Below are positions 7,126 to 15,416 of a DNA stretch of 52,624 nt, piece by piece. Made by a program: the position numbers and the translations under genes. Positions within the stretch are counted from its first letter, which is position 1. Each line of letters begins with the position of its first letter. The stretch is from NCBI GenBank assembly GCA_937950415.1, contig CALFDL010000274.1:1-52624 (forward strand), written 5' to 3'. The notes beneath the pieces are model-generated. The model had not been told where the DNA came from. It saw only the letters and a program-made list of their open reading frames with translations, and did not search any database. The stretch comes from an uncultured Collinsella sp. GTDB lineage: Bacteria; Actinomycetota; Coriobacteriia; Coriobacteriales; Coriobacteriaceae.

Positions 7126-9045
7126 CTACTCCAGCTCAAACGCTCCGGTGTAGAGCTGGTAGTAATATCCGCGCTTGGCGATCAGCTCGTCGTGGTTACC
7201 GCGCTCGATGATCCGGCCGTGGTCCAGGCAGATGATCGCGTCGGAGTTGCGCACGGTGGACAGGCGGTGCGCGATGACAAACGTCGTGCGGCCTTCCATG
7301 AGCTTATCCATGCCCGCCTGCACGATGGCCTCGGTGCGGGTGTCGATGGAGCTCGTGGCCTCGTCCAGAATCATCGCCGGTGGATCGGCGACGGCAGCGC
7401 GTGCGATCGAAATCAGCTGGCGCTGGCCCTGCGACAGCTGTGCGCCGTTGCCGGTGAGCATGGTGTCGTAGCCGTCGGGCAGGCGGGTGATAAAGTCATC
7501 CGCGCCGGCGAGCTTGGCCGCCGCGATGCACTCCTCGTCGGTGGCGTCCAGGTTGCCGTAGCGGATGTTATCCATCACGGTGCCGGTGAACAGGTTCACG
7601 TCCTGCAGCACCACGCCCAGCGAGCGGCGCAGATCGGCCTTGCGGATCTTGTTGACGTTGATGCCGTCGTAGCGGATCTTGCCATCGGCGATGTCATAGA
7701 AGCGGTTGATGAGGTTGGTGATGGTCGTCTTGCCGGCACCGGTGGCGCCGACAAACGCGACCTTCTGACCCGGCTTGGCAAACACGGACACGCCGTGCAG
7801 CACCTCGTGGTCGGGTGTGTATCCAAAGTCCACGTTGTCCATGACCAGGTCGCCGCGCAGCGGCACGTACTCGATCTCGCCGGTTGCGCGATGCGGATGT
7901 TTCCATGCCCACATGCCGGTATGGTGGTCGGCCTCCTCGAGCTGCCAGGTATCGGGGTTCACCTGCGCGTTGACGAGCGTCACATAGCCTTCGTCGGTCT
8001 CGGGCTCCTCGTCGATGAGCTCAAAGATGCGGTCGGCGCCGGCGAGGCCCATGACCACGGCGTTGATCTGCTGCGAGATCTGACCGATCTGTCCGCAGAA
8101 CTGCTTGGTCATGTTGAGGAACGGCACCACGACGGCGATGGACAGCGCCATACCCGAGATGCTCAGGTTGGGCACGCCCAGCGCCAGGAAAATGCCGCCT
8201 GCCAGTGCGACCAGCACGTAGAGCAGGTTGCCCAGGTTCATAAGGATAGGCATGAGGATGTTGGCGTACATGTTGGCCTTTTGCGAGACCTCGAAGAGCT
8301 TTTCGTTGCGCTCGTCAAAATCGGCCTCGGCGGCAGACTCGTGGCAGAATGCCTTGACGACCTTCTGGCCGTTCATGACTTCCTCGATATGACCCTCGAC
8401 CACGCCGAGCTCGGTCTGCTGCGCAATGAAGAAGCGCGCGGAGTTGGAGCCGAGCAGCTTGGTCATAAAGGTCATAAAGGCGACGCCGGCCACAATGACC
8501 AGGCACATCCACACGCTGTAGTACATCATGATAAAGAACACCGTGACGATGACGATGGTCGTCATGAGCAGGTTGGGCAGCGACTGGCTGATCATCTGGC
8601 GCAGCGTGTCGATGTCGTTGGTGTAGTGGCTCATGATGTCGCCGCGCTGGTGCGTGTCGAAGTAGCGAATCGGCAGGTCCTGCATGCGGTTGAACATCTT
8701 CTCGCGCAGTTTCTCGAGCGAGCCCTGCGTGACGATGGCCATGGCGCGGTTCCAGAAGAGCGAGGACAGGATGCCGACGCCGTAGATGCAGGCGAGGGTG
8801 GTCACGAGCTGCAGAATCTTGGGCTGTGCGGCTTCCCAATCGCCCGACTGCCACGATTCGCTAATAATCTGCAGGGCGCTCTGAAGGAAGGTCGCGCCGA
8901 TGGAGTTGATGATGGCGCAGAGCACCACGCCGACGACGACGAGGGGCAAAAGCACGGGGTAGAAGCCAAAGAGCGTCTTGATGAGGCGCGACATGGTGCC
9001 GCCCTTGCGGTTGAGCGCGCGCTCGGCGGTCGTTGCCTTACTCAT
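7126..9045 (-). CDS. ABC exporter half-transporter, permease-ATPase (canonical site subunit)
   Basis: 639 residues: a six-helix exporter domain in the first ~330 residues and a C-terminal ATPase with Walker A GATGAGKTT, signature LSQGQRQL and Walker B ending in LDEATSSID. The catalytic Glu is present. It overlaps the partner half-transporter gene by 8 nt, and both follow a MarR gene, so this is one operon with the order marR, degenerate half, canonical half. By family this is a heterodimeric multidrug or peptide exporter like BmrCD or TM287/288; the substrate cannot be read from sequence. An insert of ~35 residues before the ATPase (WQLEEADHHTGMWAWKHPH) is unusual. Confidence 0.9.
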   Translation of the reverse strand: MSKATTAERALNRKGGTMSRLIKTLFGFYPVLLPLVVVGVVLCAIINSIGATFLQSALQIISESWQSGDWEAAQPKILQLVTTLACIYGVGILSSLFWNRAMAIVTQGSLEKLREKMFNRMQDLPIRYFDTHQRGDIMSHYTNDIDTLRQMISQSLPNLLMTTIVIVTVFFIMMYYSVWMCLVIVAGVAFMTFMTKLLGSNSARFFIAQQTELGVVEGHIEEVMNGQKVVKAFCHESAAEADFDERNEKLFEVSQKANMYANILMPILMNLGNLLYVLVALAGGIFLALGVPNLSISGMALSIAVVVPFLNMTKQFCGQIGQISQQINAVVMGLAGADRIFELIDEEPETDEGYVTLVNAQVNPDTWQLEEADHHTGMWAWKHPHRATGEIEYVPLRGDLVMDNVDFGYTPDHEVLHGVSVFAKPGQKVAFVGATGAGKTTITNLINRFYDIADGKIRYDGINVNKIRKADLRRSLGVVLQDVNLFTGTVMDNIRYGNLDATDEECIAAAKLAGADDFITRLPDGYDTMLTGNGAQLSQGQRQLISIARAAVADPPAMILDEATSSIDTRTEAIVQAGMDKLMEGRTTFVIAHRLSTVRNSDAIICLDHGRIIERGNHDELIAKRGYYYQLYTGAFELE

Positions 9046-10852
9046 GTGCCTCGCCTCCTTCCTGGGTCTGAGCTTGCGTTACGGATGCCTCGGTGTCGGC
9101 CTCGACGGCTCCTTCGCCTTCGGCAGACATCTTGTTTTGCGAGGTAAAGGTCTCGCGGTAGATCTCGCTTGTCTTAAGCAGCTCGTCATGGTTGCCGATC
9201 TGCGCGATACGGCCACCCTCCATGACGATGATGCGGTCTGCATCCTGTACGGAGCTAATGCGCTGGGCGATGATGAGCTTGGTCGTGTTGGGCAGATAGC
9301 TTGCCAACCCTGCGCGGATCTTGGCGTCGGTCTTGGTGTCGACGGCGCTGGTGGAGTCGTCCAGGATCAAGATCTTGGGGCGACGCAGCAGGGCACGCGC
9401 AATGCACAGGCGCTGCTTCTGACCGCCGGAAACATTGGAGCCGCCCTGCTCGATCCAGGTGTCATAACCCTTGGGGAAGCCATCGACAAACTCGTCGGCG
9501 CAGGCCAGATGTGCCGCCTCGCGGACCTCTTCGTCGGTGGCGTTCGGGTCGCCCCAACGCAGGTTCTCGGCAATCGTGCCGCTAAACAGCACGTTTTTCT
9601 GCAATACCATGGCCACTTGGTGGCGCAGGGCGTCCAAGTCGTAGTCGCGCACATCCACGCCGCCCACGTGCACGGTGCCTTCGGTGGCGTCGTACAGGCG
9701 GGCGATGAGGTTTACGAGCGTGGACTTGGCCGAGCCGGTGCCGCCGATGATGCCGATGGTCTCGCCGCTCTTAATGTGCAGGTCGATATCGTCGAGCGCC
9801 TGGCGCTTCGCATGCGCGGAATACTTAAAGCTCACGTGGTCAAAGTCGATGGAGCCATCGGCGACCTCGAGCACGGGCTCGGCGGGATCGGCGATCGTGG
9901 GCTCGGCGGCCAGCACCTCGGTGATGCGGTGCGCCGATTCGTCGGCCATGGTCACCATGACAAAGATCATCGACAGCTGCATCAGGCTCATGAGGATCTG
10001 AAAACCGTAGGTAAAGATCGAGGAGAGCTGGCCCACGTCGAACAGCGTGCCCTGGCTCGTGATGATGAGCTTGGAGCCCAGGTAGATGATGACGACAAAC
10101 GCGCCGTTGACGCAGATGTTCATCATGGGGTTATTGAAGGCGAGCAGCTTTTCGGCGCGGGTGAAGTCCATCTGGACGTCGCGTGCGGCGGTCGCGAACT
10201 TCTCCTTCTCAAAGTCTTCGCGCACATAGCTCTTGACCACGCGCATGCCGGTGACGTTTTCCTCGACGGACTCGTTAAGGGCGTCGTACTTGTGGAACAC
10301 GCGCGAGAAGATGGGGCGCACCTTAAAGATGATAAAGAACAGTCCAAAGCCCAGTAGCGGAATGATGACCAGGTAGACCATGGCGACGCTGCCGCCCATG
10401 GCGTAGGCCATGGCAAAGGCAAAGACCAACACCAGCGGCGCGCGCACGGCGATGCGGATGAGCATCATAAAGGCCTGCTGCACGTTGTTGATGTCGGTGG
10501 TGAGGCGGGTGACGAGCGAGGAGCTCGAGAACTCATCGATGTTGGCAAAGCTGAACGTCTGGATCTTGTAGAACAGGTCGTGACGCAGGTTCTTGGCGAA
10601 GCCGCAGCTCGCATGACTGCAGGTGACGCCGGCAGCGGCACCAAAAGCGAGCGACGTCAGTGCGATGAGCACCAAAAAGCCTGCGGTGGGAAGCATCTGG
10701 GCGACGGTGGCACCGTCTTTGATGGCGTCGATCATGTCGGCGGTGATAAATGGAATCAGCATCTCGCAGAGCACCTCGCCAAGCACGAGCAATGGCGTGG
10801 CAACAGTGACTTTCATATAGTCGCGGATGCTGCCCATGAGGGTTTTAATCAT
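9038..10852 (-). CDS. ABC exporter half-transporter, permease-ATPase (degenerate site subunit)
   Basis: 604 residues: exporter membrane domain, then an ATPase domain. Walker A reads GGTGSAKST (Ala in place of the usual Gly) and Walker B ends LDDSTSAVD, with Asp instead of the catalytic Glu. The signature VSGGQKQR is intact. Such a subunit pairs with a canonical one to give one hydrolytic and one degenerate site, typical of heterodimeric exporters. The C-terminal ~35 residues are Glu/Ala-rich and probably disordered. It overlaps marR by 8 nt and the partner half by 8 nt, which suggests translational coupling and fixed stoichiometry. Confidence 0.9.
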   Translation of the reverse strand: MIKTLMGSIRDYMKVTVATPLLVLGEVLCEMLIPFITADMIDAIKDGATVAQMLPTAGFLVLIALTSLAFGAAAGVTCSHASCGFAKNLRHDLFYKIQTFSFANIDEFSSSSLVTRLTTDINNVQQAFMMLIRIAVRAPLVLVFAFAMAYAMGGSVAMVYLVIIPLLGFGLFFIIFKVRPIFSRVFHKYDALNESVEENVTGMRVVKSYVREDFEKEKFATAARDVQMDFTRAEKLLAFNNPMMNICVNGAFVVIIYLGSKLIITSQGTLFDVGQLSSIFTYGFQILMSLMQLSMIFVMVTMADESAHRITEVLAAEPTIADPAEPVLEVADGSIDFDHVSFKYSAHAKRQALDDIDLHIKSGETIGIIGGTGSAKSTLVNLIARLYDATEGTVHVGGVDVRDYDLDALRHQVAMVLQKNVLFSGTIAENLRWGDPNATDEEVREAAHLACADEFVDGFPKGYDTWIEQGGSNVSGGQKQRLCIARALLRRPKILILDDSTSAVDTKTDAKIRAGLASYLPNTTKLIIAQRISSVQDADRIIVMEGGRIAQIGNHDELLKTSEIYRETFTSQNKMSAEGEGAVEADTEASVTQAQTQEGGEAHE

Positions 10853-11348
10853 CCAGTTCCTCCCAGGTTACGCGGATTTTCTCGAGCATTTCGGCGAGCT
10901 GCTCGCGCTCGTCGTGGGTGAGGGCACTAAAGGCCTGCTCTCTAAAGCGAATGCGGGCCGCCTGGTCGATGCGGGCGTTTTCCCGGCCGGTTTCGGTCAG
11001 GCGAATGGTGAGTTGCCGTCGATCCTTGGGGTTACGGCTGCGTTCAATGAGGCCGTTGACCTCGAGCTTGGACAGGATCTCGGAAAGCGACCCCGGCTTG
11101 AGGTCAAAGTGCATGCCGAGTTCCTGCTGCGACATCTCGCCGCCGGGCTGCTTGGCCAGCAGGCAGATGATGGGCGCCTTGCCGGACACGCCTCCGCCAT
11201 GAAAATGCATGTAATGGCCGCAAAAACCCAGGCCGCTCAGGATGCGCTTGGCGAGTTTGTCTTCGGCGCTGACCGCTTCGGGTACATCCGCCGGCTGTGA
11301 CGGGTCGCCGCCGGGCTCGTGCGGATAGACGAGTGGTTCAACACACAT
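10845..11348 (-). CDS. MarR-family transcriptional regulator
   Basis: 167 residues with a winged-helix core (MSQQELGMHFDLKPGSLSEILSKLE, then the NPKDRRQLTIRLTETGR wing) and a C-terminal dimerisation helix. It is the first gene of the exporter operon and overlaps the next gene by 8 nt, so it probably represses its own operon and is released by an exporter substrate. The N-terminal ~30 residues are Pro/Gly-rich and precede the fold. A His-rich segment (GHYMHFHGGG) just before the DNA-binding domain could be a metal or ligand site; this is speculation. Confidence 0.85.
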   Translation of the reverse strand: MCVEPLVYPHEPGGDPSQPADVPEAVSAEDKLAKRILSGLGFCGHYMHFHGGGVSGKAPIICLLAKQPGGEMSQQELGMHFDLKPGSLSEILSKLEVNGLIERSRNPKDRRQLTIRLTETGRENARIDQAARIRFREQAFSALTHDEREQLAEMLEKIRVTWEELDD

Positions 11349-11372
11349 ATCTAAGCTTCGCTCCTCTCTTTA

Positions 11373-11402
11373 GTTAGGTAGTGGAATTGTTTTGTGCCTA
11401 AC
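11373..11402 (-). promoter_or_regulatory. Candidate MarR operator (inverted GTTAGG / CCTAAC)
   Basis: GTTAGG (11373-11378) and CCTAAC (11397-11402) form an inverted repeat with an 18-nt spacer just upstream of the marR start. Position suggests autoregulation; no consensus is known to me for this protein. Confidence 0.3.
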
Positions 11403-11449
11403 CAATTTAGGAGCACGAAAAATCAATGTCAAGGTACCAAACTTATTAA

Positions 11450-11619
11450 GTTACGGCGTTTTGCCAAACGCCGTAACCGCTCGACGCTGCAAACGTTCCT
11501 AAGCGGCAATCTGGCGTTCAATCGTCGGGCATGGCCACAAGGCCTATGCCCTCCTCTTTCACGCCACCTTGCTCGCTTAGGAACGCTTTCGCTGTCCGTC
11601 CTCAATCTGCAGCGCTGCC
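11450..11619 (+). repeat. Structured intergenic repeat, copy A
   Basis: Begins with a perfect 5' hairpin (GTTACGGCG/CGCCGTAAC, 11450-11477), then CGCTCGACGCTGC, then nested stems: outer GTTCCTAAGCG-GCAA with TTGC-TCGCTTAGGAAC, middle TGGCGT/ACGCCA, inner GGGCAT-GCC/GGC-ATGCCC. It ends in a conserved CTGTCCGTCCTC...CTGC tail. Unlike the other copies it lies between divergent genes (marR and pdxY), so it does not follow a stop codon. Confidence 0.7.
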
Positions 11620-11635
11620 TGGGTTGGCATTTGAG

Positions 11636-11666
11636 TGATCCGTGGGGGACGGAGGATAACGGATCA
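11636..11666 (+). repeat. 31-nt REP-like palindrome, TGATCC subtype
   Basis: Arms TGATCCG (11636-11642) and CGGATCA (11660-11666) flank a GGGGGACGGAGGATAA core. It matches 27 of 31 positions of the element inside the M20 peptidase gene at 30683. Confidence 0.7.
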
Positions 11667-11704
11667 TTTTGGGCTGCGGTGACACCCTTCCGAAGCTGCT
11701 TTGC

Positions 11705-11859
11705 CCAAAACTATGCCGGATTACTACGATGAATTCGAAATCTCAGACCTCGGCATTGTTTTCGGAAAATCACAAGCTGTCTACCTGCGGTTTTGCTGGA
11801 GTGCAATTTGTTGTGGTTGGAGACTGGCGGTTTATCGTAGTAATCCGGCATAGTTTTGG
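11705..11859. repeat. 155-bp element with perfect 26-bp terminal inverted repeats
   Basis: Positions 11705-11730 (beginning CCAAAACTATGCCGG) are the exact reverse complement of 11834-11859; the 103 bp between them encode nothing recognisable. It could be a MITE-like miniature element or a long cruciform. With copy A and the palindrome at 11636 it fills most of the gap between marR and pdxY (11349-12039). Confidence 0.65.
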
Positions 11860-12039
11860 AATGGTAGTAAATAGGTGGCAGCTACTGTGCCGCTACTGCC
11901 GTGATTTGCCTCCCATTTCCGAAACCTTTCCGCAACAATGCGCTCTTCGCGACCGTAGCGCCCGCTCACAACGTCCCCTGCGCTACACTTAGTCGCACTG
12001 TGGCGCTGCTGCGCCGTGCCCGAACCAAGGGAGACCCTC

Positions 12040-12864
12040 ATGAAGAACACTCAGCTGCTGCTGATTAACGATATGTGCGGCTACGGCAAGGTCGCGCTTT
12101 CCGCCATGCTGCCGGTGCTGTCGCACATGGGCTACCGTATCCATAACCTGCCGACGGCGCTCGTTTCCGACACGCTCAACTACCCCAAGTTCTACATCCA
12201 CGACACCACGGAGTACGTGCGCCAGAGCCTCGCCATCTGGGAGGAGCTCGGCTTTGAATTCGACGCCATCTCGACCGGCTTTATCGTGACCGAGGAAGAG
12301 ACGCGCATCATCTCGGACTTTTGCCACCGCCGTGCGCAAAAGGGCACCAAGGTGTTCGTCGACCCCATCATGGGCGACAACGGCAAGCTCTATGCGGGCG
12401 TGCCCGAGTCCACGATTGGCCTTATGCGGCACCTGCTCGAGTGCGCCGACTACGCGGTTCCCAACTACACCGAGGCCTGTTTGCTCACCGACACGCCTAT
12501 CGTCGAGCAAATTACGCCCGATGAGGCCCGCGCCCTTGTGGACGCCGTGCGCGAGCTGGGTGCCAAGTCGGTGGTCATTACGAGCGCCGTAGTCAATGGC
12601 ACGAACGCGGTTATTGGTTACGACCATGTGGCGGGGGAGTACTTTACGATTCCCTTTGAGCTCATTCCGGTCTATTTCCCGGGCACGGGTGACACGTTCT
12701 CGGCGGTGCTCGTCGGCCGCGTTATGGCAGGCTGGAGTCTGCAGCGCGCGACGTCCGATGCCATGCGCGTGGTGGCAGAGCTTATCGAGCGCAATGCCGA
12801 CCAAGAGGACAAATCGGCCGGCCTTCCCATCGAGGCCTGCCTGGATGTGGTTGACCATGAGTAA
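12040..12864 (+). CDS. pdxY: Pyridoxal/pyridoxamine kinase
   Basis: 274 residues of the PfkB-like ribokinase fold. The N-terminus LLINDMCGYGKVALSAMLPVL matches the B6-kinase substrate loop, FVDPIMGDNGKLY is the middle motif, and GTGDTFSA near the C-terminus carries the catalytic Asp. It phosphorylates vitamin B6 vitamers in the salvage pathway to PLP. The start at 12040 is preferred over an upstream in-frame Met (12016) because AAGGGAGA lies 5 nt before it. It overlaps the next gene by 8 nt (ATGAGTAA). Confidence 0.88.
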   Translation: MKNTQLLLINDMCGYGKVALSAMLPVLSHMGYRIHNLPTALVSDTLNYPKFYIHDTTEYVRQSLAIWEELGFEFDAISTGFIVTEEETRIISDFCHRRAQKGTKVFVDPIMGDNGKLYAGVPESTIGLMRHLLECADYAVPNYTEACLLTDTPIVEQITPDEARALVDAVRELGAKSVVITSAVVNGTNAVIGYDHVAGEYFTIPFELIPVYFPGTGDTFSAVLVGRVMAGWSLQRATSDAMRVVAELIERNADQEDKSAGLPIEACLDVVDHE

Positions 12865-13186
12865 CGCCGACGAGAGCAGCACCGAGGCAGCGGGCGAGAA
12901 CAGGCCGCTCGGCGCGCCGCGTGGCAAGCGTCCGCGTATCCGCGTGAGCTGCGTGGACCAGCTGGGTGCGTGCCGCTGCCACCATGGTCACAAGCCGGGC
13001 GACGTTTTTGACTTCGACCGAGACCGCGGCAAGATGTGCGCCATGGCCTGCCATGTGGGCTTTCCCTATATCGATATCCTGCGCTATGGCGGAACTGTGC
13101 CTGGCAACGAGCCCGGTACGGCAAAGTTCTGCTGCCCCGAGGTCGATACGCTGAACGTCTGGCTTGCCGAGATCGTTGACGAGTAG
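12857..13186 (+). CDS. Small Cys-rich TIGR04076-like protein, function unknown
   Basis: 109 residues. After a polar N-terminus the pattern is RVSCVDQLGACRCHHGHKPGD, then KMCAMACHVGFPYIDILRYGG and a late CCPE. This resembles the TIGR04076 family of short proteins with conserved Cys residues (C..GHK.GD, GK.C, L..GG, CP). Several Cys and His could bind metal. The start overlaps the pdxY stop, so the two are translationally coupled, though no functional link to B6 metabolism is known to me. The family role is unknown. Confidence 0.7.
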   Translation: MSNADESSTEAAGENRPLGAPRGKRPRIRVSCVDQLGACRCHHGHKPGDVFDFDRDRGKMCAMACHVGFPYIDILRYGGTVPGNEPGTAKFCCPEVDTLNVWLAEIVDE

Positions 13187-13195
13187 TCGAGCGCA

Positions 13196-13226
13196 ATGTG
13201 TCAAAGGGACAGCCTCTTTGACACAT
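13196..13226 (+). repeat. 31-nt REP-like palindrome, GACAAAGG family (variant arms)
   Basis: Arms ATGTGTCAAAGG and CTTTGACACAT pair around GACAGC. Compared with the copies at 14743 and 18295, GAC in the left arm becomes GTC and GTC in the right arm becomes GAC, so pairing is kept. Confidence 0.75.
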
Positions 13227-13252
13227 TCGCCGGTGGTGCCCCTTCTTTTGCT

Positions 13253-13359
13253 TATAATCTCAAATCTCTGCATTTCATTTGATTTTAGGTTCTAAAAATT
13301 CTGCGTTTCATCGATAATCAAGCGTATAAAACTTTGCATTTCATTTGATGACACTGAGG
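13253..13359 (+). promoter_or_regulatory. Promoter -10 followed by three 33-bp direct-repeat units
   Basis: A TATAAT box lies at 13253-13258. Then three 33-bp units follow without gaps: 13261-13293, 13294-13326 and 13327-13359. Each carries a TGCRTTTCATYKGAT-like core, at 13269, 13302 and 13335, so the period is exactly 33 bp (about three helical turns). The last core ends 19 bp before the ATPase start codon at 13369. It looks like a cooperative operator or a 5' leader array. The same architecture with an unrelated core precedes the second ATPase gene. Confidence 0.65.
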
Positions 13360-13368
13360 AGAGAGCCT

Positions 13369-14730
13369 ATGCTGCGCAGGAAAATAGCGGCAGAGCTGGA
13401 GCGTTGGCTGAAGTCTGCCGAGCAAAAGGCCTTATTCATCACGGGTTCTCGCCAGATCGGCAAAAGCTATTCGATTCGCGCATTTGGCAAAGCCAGCCAT
13501 GCAACCTACATCGAGCTTAACCTCATGGAAAACCGCCAGGCAAAAGATGCTCTTCTCGAGGCGCGGAATGCCGATGATTTCATCAGCAGGGTGACGCTTC
13601 TTTCGGGAAAGTCGATTGCGCCAGGCAAAACGCTCGTGTTTATCGATGAGGTCCAAGAGGCCCCCGACATCATGACGATGGCAAAGTTCCTTGTTGAGGA
13701 CGGGAGGTGCCGCTGGGCGTTTTCGGGGTCAATGCTCGGGACTCAGTTCAAGGGCGTCAGGTCCTATCCCGTGGGGTATGTTCACGAGCTTAGGATGTTC
13801 CCGCTCGATTTTGAGGAGTTTTGCTGGGCAATCGGGGTGAGCGAGGGGGCTCGCCAAACGATACGTGACGCGTGTATCAGCGAGAGGCCCATTCCTGATT
13901 ACATTCATGACGCGATGATGGCAAACTTCAGGACCTATACCGTTGTCGGCGGAATGCCGGAGGTCGTGCAGCGTTTCCTTGACACGCAGGGCGACCTTGC
14001 CTCTGTTCGTCAGCTACAGTCAGAGCTCAACGAACAGTACCGGCGGGATATCTCCAAGTATGCAAGCGGGCGAGCCCTTCAGGTGCAGAGCATCTACGAT
14101 CAGCTCCCTATTATGCTCGAGGGCGAAAACAAGCGCTTCGTGCTCAATTCCATTGACCCCAAGGCTCACTACGAGAAGTATCAGCGAGATTTTGTATGGC
14201 TTGTCGATGCCGGCGTTGCTCTCAAAGCCGATATCGTAACCGAGCCAAAATCGCCCCTGCTCAAGACGGCGCGGCCATCGCAGTTCAAGCTATATCAATC
14301 GGATACGGGCATGTTGATGGCGCGTTACCCCGTTGGAGTCGCCCAGGCGGCGTATCTTGATAGCAAGGAGCCCAACCTGGGCGGCATTTACGAAAACGTG
14401 GTGGCCCAGCAGCTGGCTGCCCAAAATCGCCAGCTTTACTACTATCAGACAAAAAAGCGCGGTGAAGTGGACTTTGTGGTCGATGGACCGGATGGGACGG
14501 CTGTTCCGATCGAGGTTAAATCGGGCTCCTATTACCACGCGCACGCTGCGCTCGGTCATGTGCTTGATACGGCTGAATATGGCGTAAGGCTCGGGATTGT
14601 TTTCTCGAGAGGCAACGTTGAGCGCAACGGAGCGGTTCTCTATTTGCCGCTATATGCGACCTGGGCCCTTTCGGATGTTTTGGGCGACTTCTGTGCCAAG
14701 GGGATTAAGCTGGAGGTCAAGCCGGTCTAG
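13369..14730 (+). CDS. AAA ATPase with DUF4143 nuclease-like C-terminus (1)
   Basis: 453 residues. N-terminal ATPase (AAA_14 type): Walker A GSRQIGKS (26-33), Walker B LVFIDE (Asp93, Glu94), sensor region AFSGSMLG. The C-terminal DUF4143 region has YENVVAQQL (Glu342) and Glu366-x-Asp368 ... Glu382-Val-Lys384, the spacing of a PD-(D/E)XK nuclease active site. Start chosen at 13369 because AGGAGAGAG precedes it; a TTG at 13345 is in frame but lies inside the repeat array. Proteins of this family are common in gut bacteria, often in several copies, and have no established function. Preceded by a three-unit array, flanked by 31-nt palindromes. Confidence 0.85.
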   Translation: MLRRKIAAELERWLKSAEQKALFITGSRQIGKSYSIRAFGKASHATYIELNLMENRQAKDALLEARNADDFISRVTLLSGKSIAPGKTLVFIDEVQEAPDIMTMAKFLVEDGRCRWAFSGSMLGTQFKGVRSYPVGYVHELRMFPLDFEEFCWAIGVSEGARQTIRDACISERPIPDYIHDAMMANFRTYTVVGGMPEVVQRFLDTQGDLASVRQLQSELNEQYRRDISKYASGRALQVQSIYDQLPIMLEGENKRFVLNSIDPKAHYEKYQRDFVWLVDAGVALKADIVTEPKSPLLKTARPSQFKLYQSDTGMLMARYPVGVAQAAYLDSKEPNLGGIYENVVAQQLAAQNRQLYYYQTKKRGEVDFVVDGPDGTAVPIEVKSGSYYHAHAALGHVLDTAEYGVRLGIVFSRGNVERNGAVLYLPLYATWALSDVLGDFCAKGIKLEVKPV

Positions 14731-14742
14731 GGCCGGTCCCGG

Positions 14743-14773
14743 ATGTGACAAAGGGGCAGTCCCTTTGTCACAT
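14743..14773 (+). repeat. 31-nt REP-like palindrome, GACAAAGG family
   Basis: Arms ATGTGACAAAGG and CCTTTGTCACAT, centre GGCAGTC. It is identical over all 31 nt to the copy at 18295. It starts 13 nt after the ATPase stop and is followed within 5 nt by an inverted 18-mer array. Confidence 0.8.
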
Positions 14774-14777
14774 TCAT

Positions 14778-14899
14778 GAGCGTTGATTTTCTCCCACCGA
14801 GATAACGAGCGTGGATTTTCTCCCGTTTAGAGCGCGCTCGAACGCTCAAAGTGGGAGAAAATCCACGCTCATTTTTCATGCGGGAGATTATCCACGCTC
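14778..14899. repeat. Four 18-nt units, two forward and two inverted
   Basis: GAGCGTGGATTTTCTCCC-like units start at 14778 (+), 14807 (+), 14853 (-) and 14882 (-); spacing is 29, 46, 29. The inner pair can form an 18-bp stem with a 28-nt loop containing GCTCGA. With the 31-nt palindrome it fills 14731-14936. Confidence 0.75.
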
Positions 14900-14936
14900 A
14901 TTTCGCGCCGAAGGCGTGGTCTGCGACCTCGCTTGC

Positions 14937-15383
14937 CTACAGCTGCTCGAGCATAGCGGTGCAACCGGCGAGTACATCGCGGTAGGTGGCGTCGAAATTG
15001 CCGGTGTACCAAGGATCGGCCACGTCACCGGGGCGATCGGTCCAATCGAGCAGGCGCGAGATCTTGCCGTCGGGGTCGTCGCCAAAGATGCGACGCAGGC
15101 CACGGGCGTTCTCGGCATCCATATAGACAATGTGGTCCCAGTCGCCATACTCCGCGCGACGCACCTGGCGGGCACGGTGCGCAACGACGGGAATCCCGAC
15201 TTCGCGCAGCTTGGCGACCGTGCCATGATGCGGCGGGTTGCCGATCTCCTCAGTTGAGGTCGCAGCGGAGTCAATGACAAACTCGCCCGCGCGCCCGGCG
15301 CGCCGCACCAGCTCGGTAAACACGGACTCAGCCATCGTCGAGCGACAGATATTTCCATAGCAGATAAAAAGAATGCGTTGCAT
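14937..15383 (-). CDS. Low-molecular-weight protein tyrosine phosphatase
   Basis: 148 residues. The P-loop CYGNICRS (Cys8 to Arg14) at the N-terminus and the acid loop DPWY (Asp123) are the two catalytic elements of the family. It would remove phosphate from tyrosine or arginine residues of proteins. It lies 33 nt downstream of the second ATPase gene on the same strand, with AAGGAAG before the ATG, so the two are probably cotranscribed. No partner kinase or capsule genes are nearby. Confidence 0.9.
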   Translation of the reverse strand: MQRILFICYGNICRSTMAESVFTELVRRAGRAGEFVIDSAATSTEEIGNPPHHGTVAKLREVGIPVVAHRARQVRRAEYGDWDHIVYMDAENARGLRRIFGDDPDGKISRLLDWTDRPGDVADPWYTGNFDATYRDVLAGCTAMLEQL

Positions 15384-15416
15384 GAGCGGCTTCCTTTCTA
15401 GGCGGTCGCGCAGGGC

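Noticed and set aside
7192..9147. 651-codon open frame opposite the ABC exporter gene
   Set aside because: It is antisense to a clear ABC gene; its His/Asp/Val-rich composition is the usual mirror of high-G+C coding sequence, with no ribosome site or known domain.
14778..14899. CRISPR-like array
   Set aside because: Only four units, two inverted, with 11- and 28-nt intervals and no cas genes.
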